This document shows positions 54,615 to 64,000 of a stretch of 64,000 nucleotides of DNA, in pieces (the stretch's first letter is position 1; each line of letters begins with the position of its first letter). Source of the stretch: Lantana camara. Its lineage: Eukaryota > Streptophyta > Magnoliopsida > Lamiales > Verbenaceae. Position numbers and translations under genes: made by a program. The notes under the pieces are model-generated. The model had not been told where the DNA came from and searched no databases. It saw only the letters and a list, made by a program, of their open reading frames with translations. The stretch is taken from positions 106,797,501 to 106,861,500 of the forward strand of contig CM074857.1 in the NCBI GenBank assembly GCA_037501455.1, read 5' to 3'.

Positions 54615-57600
54615 TGTAACGCCCCGACTTTTCGGTCGTACAGGTAAGCTGTAACGAGAGTGCTAAGTGCGATTTTAATTTATTTAATTATTCATTTATA
54701 TGTTTAATATATTGATTATGTGATTATTTGAATTTATATGAATTAATTCTTATACTTTTAATATGAATTTTAATACGTTTATGCTCGTTATCCGTGTAAC
54801 TTGTCAACCCGTATGTGCCCGAATGTGAATTCGATTTTTGTGAAAACTTGCCATGCATGAAATATGTGATTTATGAATGTAAGTATATTCTTGCTTCTCA
54901 TTTTTAAGTTCATTTGTTATGGTTTTTAAACCTTTTTTTTTTTGTTAAGGGACTCGATGGCCTAACACGTTTTAACCTTGGGTTCCGGAAGGCATAACTT
55001 GAGCTCGGGAATTTGGATTCGAATCCCAGAAAAGGTGTCGGATGCGTAATGAAAATTGAAAGCTAAGAAATCTATCCTTGTATTTTTCTAAGCTCGTTTG
55101 AATATCTAAATTTTGCCCGAATCGAGTTGCTCGTGCAGATTCGCCACCCTTTACCGTTTTGCCCGTAATTCACTCGTTTTAACTCCGTTTAACCTGATTC
55201 TTGAACCTACATTACCTAACACCTAACCCTACCCCTCACATCACTCAAACCCTCATCCACAAGCCTAAAAACCGAGAGAGAGAGAGAGATAAGAAGGGAG
55301 AAAAGAAGGGATCTCAGCACTATTCACTCAAGCCCGGTTTTAAGCTTGTTTCGCCTCCGTTTCTTCTCCAATTGAAGAGGTAAGTACGTATTCTTGTTCC
55401 TCACTTCTTCTTGCATCTTTCAAGCTGAGTTTTAATGATTTCATTGAGTTTTAATTGGGTTTTAGCAAGAGCATGAATAGTGACGGGTTTGATGAAAATT
55501 GATGATTTCTTGCTCGTTTTTGTTTCGATTCTTGATTGGTTAAGTGTTTTGAAACCCTTGAAGCATGCTCTTTATTTTCCTATACATGTGTTTTGTATGT
55601 ATGTTGTGTGTGAGAATCCACCATTGATGAATCTTGAAGCTTTTTGTATGAAAATGGAACTTGTTTGCTTTGTTTCCTGATCCTTGGCTTTGGGGTTGAT
55701 TTTGGGGTGTTATTTGCATGAGTTTTGAGGGGTTTATGCTTGTGCATGTTGGGATTATTGTTGCCTTGCTTTCTGCCCTGTTCTTATCTTTTTCCTTCTT
55801 CATTTTCAGCTGCAAACGCAGCTTGACGAAGCTGCTATAGGGCGTGACACGCCAATGTCTTGTATACGTGTGTTTGGGTGACACGGGCGTGTCCTTGGGT
55901 AGAAACTCGAGTCGAGCCTTCTGACCTGAGACACGGGTATGTCATAGGTAAGCCTTGGTAGGTGACATGCCCGTGTCATGCTACTGGAGCTTGAGTTTTG
56001 TGCTTGTTTCCTTCTTGTCTCGTTTGCATTGTCCTTTGTTGTTTGCTTGTTTTTCTTGTCCCGTTCCTAATTTTATATATTCTCTCCCACCTCGAGCATG
56101 ATCCTAACATGTTAATATGTCGTTATATGATATTCCTTATTGTTTGATTTTGATTTCAATTTATGGCTTTATATGCTAAGTTTAAACGTGATTTGAGCGC
56201 TTAGACCTTTAAGTGATACGTGTGATGACTTCTTGCACCGTTTGCATTTTTTACTTGCTTTAACCTTATGAATGCTTGTGGTATGCTATTGTATGATGCG
56301 ATATGTGTTTATTTGACATGTTTTGAGCTTGATTTATGTGTCGTGGATGTGCTAGTATGCTACTTGCCTCTATATGCACTAGTTTGGATGAATATGATGT
56401 GCATTGCATCATGTGCATCAATATGCATTTACCGAGCATTTATATGGTTCATGATCGAGTCTAGCCTTGTTTATTGTGTCTAGGTTGTCCTTGAGGAGTA
56501 TCTTGTTGGTGTGGAGCCACTCCATGGGCGTGGTTTGCCTTGCTTAGTCCGTTTTTGCTCGTAAAGGTGAGGTTTTGTTCTTTTAGGTATTATGACCTAC
56601 AACCCTACTTGATTTTGAAGCCCGCATGCGAATATGTATATTATATGATAGATATGTGCTTGATATGTATCTTGAGGGCTGGTCCTGCTTGTTAAGAATC
56701 TTGAAAACGTTTTTATATGTATATACGCTATGTTTTGCTTTGTTTTGAAAAGCCTTTTTGATACATTTTGAACTTGTTGTGAGAAAATAACCTTGAAAGA
56801 TAGGTCCCTTGACTTATACTTGACTTGATGGGCCCCGAAGATTGTGGGACAGTGCAATTGGGTCGACCAAGGGGTCACCGGACACACATCTCGTTCATGA
56901 TCTCCACATGTAGGATATACCGGAACCCACTAGGAGGTTGGTAGAGGATGGAGTCCGACAAGCATGAGTGTCGTGAAACACGTCCTGCTTGCTTGCATGG
57001 ATGGTTAAGGGTAGAATCCACCCTTCCATCACTGGAGTTGAGGTGAGATTGTTTTGATTTGATTTGTTCGATATGTACTTGTCTTGACCTGGAGAAACTC
57101 GTACTCGCCGAGTGTTATGTCTTGTCTTGAATCTATGAAATAGGAATGGATTTCTAAATACTTAAAATTGGTTATTTTGGCCTTCGGCCTTTAAATTATT
57201 TTAATTATATACTTATTATCACGATAAATGTTTTGGCATGCAAAAACCATCCCCGGTTCATGGATTCTTACGTTCTTGTTACTTGCTTTGCTCTATATGT
57301 ATATGGGTGTATGTGTTAGCCCCCTCATTAGTCTCTAGGACTGACCCTCATTATTTCTCTTTTTTTCTCCCTTGTTTCTTGAGTTGCAGGTGCAGGAGTG
57401 GTTCGTGTTAGGCGACGGTCTGTCTTTGAGTCCTTATAGTCGAGTTGTCCGAGTCTCATGCATTTCCTTTAGTTTATCTTGTACCTTTGAGCTTTTGAAC
57501 CCATGTATATAAGTAGGTTACAATTCAGAAAGCATGTAATATGATTTAATTTGGCCGTAGAGGCATGGCATGTATAATTATTTTAAGTTTTGCTAGTGTA

Positions 57601-57821
57601 TTATGTATATGTATACTTGTGTATTTGTGATCCTGTAACTTCCGTTTATGTTTTGAATTTTGTTTGTGCACTCAGGTTTAGGGTCTAGACCACCTAGCCT
57701 AGGGTTTGTTTTTTCTTGTCTCCCGTTCGCTATGGCTTGATGCGTATACGGAGTTCTTATTTCATTACACGTGTCGAGCTATGGTGCGGGGGATGTGGTG
57801 CCCACCGCTCGGGGTACTACA
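54615..57821 (+). repeat. S1: solo LTR of a Tekay-like element (3207 bp)
   Basis: It runs from TGTAACGCCCCGAC to GGTACTACA, flanked by a perfect 5-bp target duplication GAAAG (54610-54614 and 57822-57826) that splits C2 RT. It contains a GA microsatellite (about 55270-55290), a donor AAGAG|GTAAGTAC (intron start 55380), a dyad cluster (55843-55980) and an acceptor TTGAGTTGCAG ending 57389. Confidence 0.9.
55843..55980. promoter_or_regulatory. GACAC/GTGTC dyad cluster in S1
   Basis: Units are GGCGTGACACGCC, GTGACACGGGCGTGTCC, GAGACACGGGTATGTC and GTGACATGCCCGTGTCATG. This is the same core as in ATH, although S1 belongs to a different gypsy lineage. Confidence 0.65.
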
Positions 57822-57826
57822 GAAAG

Positions 57827-58625
57827 ACCTCGGAGGATTGAAGTACTTCTTAGGCATTGAGGTACTTCGATCAAAGAAAGGAATATTCATCTCTCAGAAG
57901 AAGTATATCCTAGATCTGTTGGCAAAAACTGGGTTGGTGGATTGCAAACCCGTGGAAACTTCGATATAAGTAAACCACAGACTCAGGATAGAATAAAGTG
58001 GGGAACGGACAGATAAGAAACGATATCAGTGATTGGTACGGAAGCTGGTCTATTTGTCACACACACAACCAGACATTGCCTATTCAGTAGGTATTGTGAG
58101 TCAATTCATACACCAGCTACAGAAAGAACACATGGAAGTAGTTATACGCATTATTCAGTATCTTAAGGGTACCATAGGGATAGGAATTATGTTTAGGAGA
58201 CATGGTCATCTCGACATTGAGACATACTCCGACACAGACTGGGCAAGAAACCCGAATGACTGGAGATTCCACGTCTGGATTTATTATACTTATTGGGGGA
58301 AATGTAGTAACCTGGAGGAGCAAGAAGCAAAAGGTTGCGGCACTCTCTAGTGCCAAAACTGAATTCAGAGGAATAGTAAAAGGAGTCACTGAGCTTATTT
58401 GGCTCAGGAAACTGATGACAGAAATTTACATGAAACCACATGACATAACGAAGTATGTGGAAATTGACTGATATTTTATTAAGGAGAAATTGGAGGATGA
58501 TATTATCTCTATTCTCTTTGTAAGGTCCAAAGATCAGCTAGCCGACATACTTACAAAGACGGTCACAAATCAAATATTTCAAACCACGCTGTGCAAGCTA
58601 AGGATTGGGGATTCCATCACTTAGT
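57827..58625 (+). pseudogene. C2 pol, last part (RT end and RNase H)
   Basis: It resumes directly after the S1 target duplication with DLGGLKYFLGIEVLRSKKGI and QKKYILDLLAKTG. It then has LSHTQPDIAYSVGIVSQF and the RNase H pieces ETYSDTDWA, SKKQKVAALSSAKTEF and SKDQLADILTKTV. It contains frameshifts and a stop near 58471. The PPT GTTTGAGGGGGAG follows. Confidence 0.8.
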
Positions 58626-58636
58626 TTGAGGGGGAG

Positions 58637-58839
58637 TGTTAGAATACCATAGTTTATGGTATTGTTGACTTACCGGATTTAGTCCCTACTCTATTGTAAT
58701 TAGCCCAGATTTATAGGGATTGTGTATAGGCCAAGGACCTATATATTCTTGTTGCTAGTTATGAATATTGTAACACACAGAAAAATACGGTACGATGAAT
58801 ACAATACAAATCTTTTTCCCCAAATACCATGTTCTAACA
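58637..58839 (+). repeat. C2 3' LTR (203 bp)
   Basis: It runs from TGTTAGAATACC to TGTTCTAACA, directly after the PPT (58626-58636). It matches 38637-38829. No clear target duplication remains. Confidence 0.85.
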
Positions 58840-59642
58840 ACACGCACTTCTCCTATCAATGAATTTACATCGTATCGAGATCTATGATTTTTTGATGATG
58901 TCATCCATAACACCATTTTCCCCTTTGATAAGTACCAGCCAATATCTTCTTAACTTTAAATTCATGATTATAATTCAAACCTCGTATTATACAAGGGGAA
59001 GTTCTCGTAATTTCTCAAAGCTCTTACACGCTTTGTTTGTGTAATTAGGTGTGACATTGTTAATACCCCTTTAATATTCAATCCAGATTGTGCTCACAGT
59101 AAATCAACTTATGATTTGGATGATGAACAATGGCCAAAACATGAAATTTTGATGAGGAAATGTTTCTATCATTCTACTTGTTGCTTCAACATTTTAATGA
59201 TTTAGGTGATAGCACTGTAGCCCACTCACGACCTCCAGGGTATAAAGGACGTTTATAGACACCCTCGTGGCATTATTTTTTAGATTCTAACATAGAATAG
59301 TGAACTCCAATTCTACACTCTATTTCCCAGACATGGAGCATATTTGGAAAATCAACTTCTGCTTATTTACAACAAGCTGGTTTTATCATGGTAATAACTC
59401 TAGTGCCCTACTTCATGAGTTGTGATAATTTTAGAAAACAATCACGATTTAAAATGAAAATCAGCACCGCTTTGTTCCTTGAATGAATGGTTTTTAGCTG
59501 CAGCGTATGATATTTGAAGAAATCAAGAGAATCGAGGAAGTAGTGTATTGTTGCAAGTTTGCAACCGAAGATTATCAACTTATTTAGCTAAAGAACTGAT
59601 GGAATTTCATTTGAAATTCAGTTTTAGTGACTTATTATATTA
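58840..59642. other. Unassigned AT-rich region
   Basis: No credible ORF, repeat or known element is seen in about 800 bp. Confidence 0.4.
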
Positions 59643-60142
59643 AGGCTCTCCCTTCACCACCCCCAGGGGATGATCTACAGGGTTCATAACTACTCCTCTT
59701 ACTACAGAATACTTACCTAGCCAATGTTTGGATCCGACTCTACCCAAACTTTTCTAGTTCGTCCCAACATTCCCCACTTGTCCGACTGTTACTGAGTTGG
59801 ATATCAAACGGACCTTCCCAGAAAGTAATTTTAATGTGGTCTATTTCCCCCTTTTTGCAATCAGTTTCGCTATAGCACCCGTTGCTCAAACTAATTGGCT
59901 ACCCTTTCCAAGTGTGATATCTATGTTATGTATGGCCATGCCTAACGGCATATCGGTTGAAGTAGATTCCTCTTTTTGATCAATTAAAATCCCTTCCTAA
60001 GCTGTACAAGCTTCTTCCAAGGCATACGGCTTTCTGGATGTAGATGATCATGATATTTATACAGATGGATCTTATATATATCATATAATGAAGTACCACA
60101 TGGGTGGATATCTGTAGGAATCCAAATCTGCCGAATCACTCA
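59643..60142 (-). pseudogene. rpl2: Plastid rpl2 fragment in the nucleus (NUPT)
   Basis: Read on minus, it carries the plastid ribosomal protein L2 exon 2 with [52 protein letters not shown] and MNPVDHP. Stops and indels break it. Before it (about 59985-60142) lies sequence that I recognise as the 3' end of the rpl2 group II intron. The fragment ends at the R1 LTR insertion point. It cannot encode a working L2. Confidence 0.8.
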
Positions 60143-63100
60143 TGTAGCACCCCAAATGGAAGGCGCCACATCCCCCGCACTCAGACCCGACCCATATATG
60201 AAATGGAAAATCTATACACGTGCCAAATCAGAGCGAACGGGGACTCACTCACTCACTATGCTAGGCGGGAACAAAACCTTCGAAACCAATTAAATAATTC
60301 CAACAAGATAAATGCAATTGCGGAAGCGGAACATATATTCAAAAATTATGTCAATCATAGAGACCGGTTCAACTAACAAAGCTACCTAGTCCCGAAATTC
60401 AAACATAAACATAAATCATACATTCACGGGTTCACTCTATCCCTAGAAGTCTGTCCTGAATCAATAACATAAATCAATACAATTCATGGAATTTAAATCA
60501 ATTTACAAAATACAATGGTGTGACAAGGACTAGACCACAAGACTCGACAGACTCGAACTCCCGCCTAGCACTCCAAACCTACAAAAGAACTGAAAACCAA
60601 CCGGGTTCAGTCCAAAAGGGACTGGTGGGTATAGAAACAGGGCATTAGTACAATATAAGACAATATTTAAGCATTCACATGCAAGCTATAATCCCAAATG
60701 AGGTTTTCAAAGTATTTCCCAAGTGGGTGAGATAAAGAAATCATCAAAAGGGATTATAACATTCAGTTTCCATTAGGTCTTTCATGGCCCAGCGAGTGGG
60801 CATGCATTATCTCCAACCAACACCTTGTGTAATTCATTAAACATTCATTCTTTCTTTCTTTTCATGCATTACATTCTTTGTGCACATTTATGATCATGTA
60901 CACCTTTTTCCTCCGGGTGGTGGACGGGTTAGCAATACCCGGCCACCCATTCATTGACCAAAAGGGGTTAGATGACTCCCTAGATGACGCTAAGCATCTA
61001 TTCCTCGCTAACTCTTAACGAGGTCCGGTTACGCCGTGGCTTGGTTGGAACTAGCGTAAGGGATCATCGTCGGCCCATGCCTCCCCGGATAGCCACTCAC
61101 ACTAAGTCCCTGGGCCCATTCATTGCATTCATTCATTCATTTCTCGCCAAAACATTCGGTAGGGTTCATAAAAGAAAGGTTTTATGTTGAAATCATTGAC
61201 TCTTGAAAACGACTCTAAATACATATAATAATTTTGGCCGAAATCTTTACACATTGGGAGTATATAGGGTCATTTAACTAAATAGTAGAGAAACCCACCT
61301 GTTACACCTTACCAAAGATACCAAGAAGAAAAGAATACTTGGAAGTAACCTATGCACCCGGTAGATCTCCGCCTGGAGAAAACTGTACAAAAAGACAACA
61401 CCATATAATTGTGAGACTCAAGATTCCATATGAACCATATAAGACGCACGGCAATACATTAACATGTGAAGACATTCATGAGCAATAATAATGAGCTAAT
61501 AAGATGTTCATATTGCAATTAATGCCACTTATTCACATAAACAAGCCATTCATTCATTACACGAGTAAATCGTGTTTGTTCATTATCGTTCGTTCAATCC
61601 ATACCATTCGTTCAATCAATATTCAATTCATAATAATTTATAATACATGTTCACAATGCATATGAATCATTTAGATGTGCAAGGAATCCATTTAGCACAT
61701 AAGAAAGGCATTGGATACAAGAAGATTCACAGTGTAGCACTTAAACGTTTATGTATATATTTCACGTTTGTCTAGCACCATTCAAGCCATAAAATTCATA
61801 ACCAAATCATAACATGTCATCCAATAATCAATTAATATCATAAATACAATTCTGAGGCACAAGAGTTCAATTAAAACACATACGGAAGTCAAGGGGTGAA
61901 AGGAACGCAAGAAGATGGATTTTGGCGAAAGTTGACAGTTTTTGGAAATGCACAAGCTGTAAAAAATTGAAGATATCTCGATTTATAGAAGTTCAAATTA
62001 AGTTTTGTTTATTGGAAATGAAACTAGACACATAGGGCTTTTCAATGGTATATGGCACGAACCATGGTTCAAAGCGAGATGAAAATGGCGTAGGATTGAA
62101 ATTGGACCAATGCACAATTTCGGCGAAGTGGCGACACAATTTTCAAAAGATCATATCTCACAAACCATAATGAATTTTAAGGTTATTTTAATTGTAGAAT
62201 GTTCTAGACTTAAAAAGGTTTCTTATGGTTCAAAATTCAGGCCAATCGGAGCTCAAACGAAGTCAGCACGGCCATGTCAAAATTGGCCTAGAAGCTGACA
62301 CGGTCGTGTCGGAATAAAAAAAATTCCAACTCGAAGCATTGACACGGCCGTGTTGGAAATGAACTGAGGTAGGACACGGCCGTATTGGGTCATATTCTCC
62401 GAAAATCAATGGCCAAGGACCAAGGGTTCGAAGGGCAATGTTCCAAAACCACCCCAAATCATATCCGGATCAATTCATACACTAATATACATCAAAATAC
62501 ACCACAATACATACATTTATACACATATCATCATCAAATCACCATTCATTCAACATCCCACAATTATATATATATATATATACATATATATACACACATA
62601 TACACATATATACATATATGCACATAAACCTTGTAAGAGAGGAGGAAAAACAAAGATTAGAAGTCAAGACGACAACAACAACACCTAATTCTCCAATTAT
62701 TCCAAGTTTCAATCAAAGAATCTAATATTTCACGAACCCACAATATATATACATACACATTATACCTTGGAGAAGAAAGGAGATGAAGGGGTTGAAGATG
62801 AGAAAGTTTCTTGAGCTTGAGATATGGGAGAAATTGAGCTTAATCCTTGCCTCTTTGCTTGCCTTGCTTAGATCGAAGTGGAGAGGAAGAGAGAATGGAG
62901 GGTTCTTCTCTTTGTGTTGAGAAGGAAAATGAAGAACAAGGGGGTGTGTGTGTGCATACATCGTGTGACAAGGGGGGAAGAAAAGAGAAAATTGCACTTT
63001 AGTCTTTCTATAATTTAAGTGCTCCAATTGGGTCCCGAAAGTTTAGTAGGTGAGTAATTGGGGTCAAAATCACAGTGCAATTAAGTCCAAGGATTTCATA

Positions 63101-63335
63101 TAAGTTCAAATACGTATATAATCAAAATAAAATAGTTATTAGCAAGTAAACATATTAAAAACGAGTTTGAATAACGAAATCACGTAAATAATATTGGTCA
63201 CATAATAGCGATTAGTTCACGAAATTATTAAATTAAACATTCAATTAGCAATTAAAACATAATTAAATCATGTAACACTCGGCCTAAACCCACTCGTGAC
63301 GTCATACCTGATTGTCGAGAAATCGGGGCGTTACA
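60143..63335 (-). repeat. R1 3' LTR (3193 bp)
   Basis: It runs from TGTAGCACCCC to GGGGCGTTACA on plus. On the minus strand a donor CCAAG|GTATAA (near 62765) and an acceptor TTCTTTTGTAG (near 60579) would bound a 2.2-kb leader intron containing the dyad cluster. A TA/CA microsatellite lies at about 62567-62625. Confidence 0.75.
62263..62395. promoter_or_regulatory. GACACGGCCGTGTC-type dyads in the R1 LTR
   Basis: Four copies are seen: GCACGGCCATGTC, GACACGGTCGTGTC (about 62297-62310), GACACGGCCGTGTT and GACACGGCCGTATT. The core matches ATH and S1 except for the GGCC spacer. Confidence 0.65.
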
Positions 63336-63354
63336 ACCTCTCTCCCTTAAAAGG
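63336..63354 (-). other. R1 polypurine tract
   Basis: The minus strand reads CTTTTAAGGGAGAGAGGT directly before the LTR start TGTAACGCCCC. Confidence 0.7.
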
Positions 63355-63594
63355 ACCTGGTCCCCAGGTCCACTGCCTCGAGTTCTGGACTCTAAGCAAA
63401 CTCTCCCGTGTTCATCCCACGCGGGTTAGCAACTTCCCATCAGGAATTAGTTCGGAAAAGGTCTTCAAGCAACAAGGGGTTTTCAAAAAGTGTCTGAAAT
63501 TTTCATTGGCGCTTCATGGAGCTTGTTGTTTAGTCACGACCCTTGTCTTACCGGAACCTAAACACCTGAAAATCTAAACAAGTAGCAAGCAACG

Positions 63595-63760
63595 ATGAAA
63601 GAACCCCGTCTTTCGAGCAACAATGAGAGAGCCTCGTCTCCCACAAGCAAGAAGATAACCTCGTCTCTCACCAACAATAAGGAGAGAACCCCATCTCTCG
63701 TAAATAACAAGGAGAGAACCCCGTCTCTCGCAAACAACAAGGCAAGGGAGTCTCCAATAC
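63595..63760. repeat. Tandem repeat, unit about 30 bp, five copies
   Basis: AACAAGGAGAGAACCCCGTC-like units recur through this block, in the internal 3' region of R1. The ORFs open on both strands here come from the repeat period (a multiple of three) and are not taken as genes. Confidence 0.65.
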
Positions 63761-64000
63761 TCTCGAGCAACACAGCACAACACAGAACAAAACACAAGTA
63801 GGAAGTAGCAAAGAGTCAAGCACAAAGTTACACAAGGAGCAAGTAACAAATATCAATCACATCATTCCTCACTCATGCAAAAGCAAGTAATACAGTCGGA
63901 AATCAAAGTAAATAGTAACAAAATTTATCTGAACTAAAGTTGTATGTATGCATATGCCATGAATGCTTTATGTACCATTCACCGTGGTAAGGAAACTTGA

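Larger units (their letters stand above)
38637..58839 (+). mobile_element. C2: degenerate Ty1/copia element hosting several gypsy insertions
   Basis: Its parts are spread out: 5' LTR 38637-38829, PBS, gag remnant, M1 insertion, second gag copy, solo LTR, pol (52078-54609), solo LTR S1, pol end (57827-58625), 3' LTR 58637-58839. Reading order and reading direction are consistent throughout. Many stops and frameshifts show that it is old. Confidence 0.85.
60143..64000 (-). mobile_element. R1: Tekay-like Ty3/gypsy element, 3' end only, runs off the window
   Basis: The 3' LTR is 60143-63335, followed by a polypurine tract on the minus strand and about 660 bp of internal non-coding sequence. It inserted into the plastid-derived segment. 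The coding part lies beyond 64000. Confidence 0.75.

Noticed and set aside
62385..62627. 80-codon ORF in the R1 LTR
   Set aside because: The second half is translation of a TA/CA microsatellite (repeated Tyr-Ile-His). No domain.

Overview
The window looks like nuclear DNA of a flowering plant. It is AT-rich and made almost entirely of nested LTR retrotransposons. It also holds plastid-derived sequence, a plant-type telomere-like repeat and intron-bearing genes with TATA boxes. I see no bacterial gene organisation, no CRISPR array and no complete rRNA or tRNA gene. Element names used here: E0 and ATH (Athila-like Ty3/gypsy), C1 and C2 (Ty1/copia), N1, M1, S1 and R1 (chromodomain-type, Tekay-like Ty3/gypsy).

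Layout. 1-1731 is the 3' end of E0. 1826-2450 (minus) is a two-exon gene that I read as Myb/SANT-like; a diverged paralog with the same intron lies at 30756-31372. 2799-3508 holds a TRIM LTR fragment, a gag scrap and the first part of an N1 LTR. That LTR is split by ATH (3509-26303, plus), whose two 1530-bp LTRs match exactly in length once the insert is removed. The 3' LTR of ATH is itself split by C1 (15881-25982, minus). C1 has two 1948-bp LTRs that look identical by eye, a 5-bp target duplication and an intact 1306-codon polyprotein. The rest of N1 follows (26304-30168), with gag fused in frame to a chromodomain by deletion of the pol core. A complete 492-bp TRIM lies at 30181-30672.

31.6-38.6 kb is the only part not dominated by LTR elements. 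It has degenerate direct repeats, ten copies of a TCTAGTACTAGA palindrome, two strong hairpins, a possible gene fragment, AT microsatellites, and a CACTA-like element that holds long inverted repeats and an organelle-like island. 38637-58839 is the degenerate copia element C2. It was invaded by M1 (minus), partly duplicated, and invaded again by solo LTRs at 48972-52077 and 54615-57821. 59643-60142 is a plastid rpl2 fragment. 60143-64000 is the 3' LTR and internal end of R1 (minus), which runs off the window.

Main observation. Unrelated LTR families here carry tight clusters of short GC-rich dyads. In ATH the dyads keep a GACAC-4nt-GTGTC core, and the outer arms change together so that pairing is kept. 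In four related Tekay-like LTR families the cluster sits in the same slot, a few hundred bases after a candidate splice donor inside the LTR, but the dyad sequence is different or diverged. ATH also has a second dyad cluster in front of its third ORF. That ORF appears to have its own pyrimidine-rich leader and intron, like an internal transcription unit.
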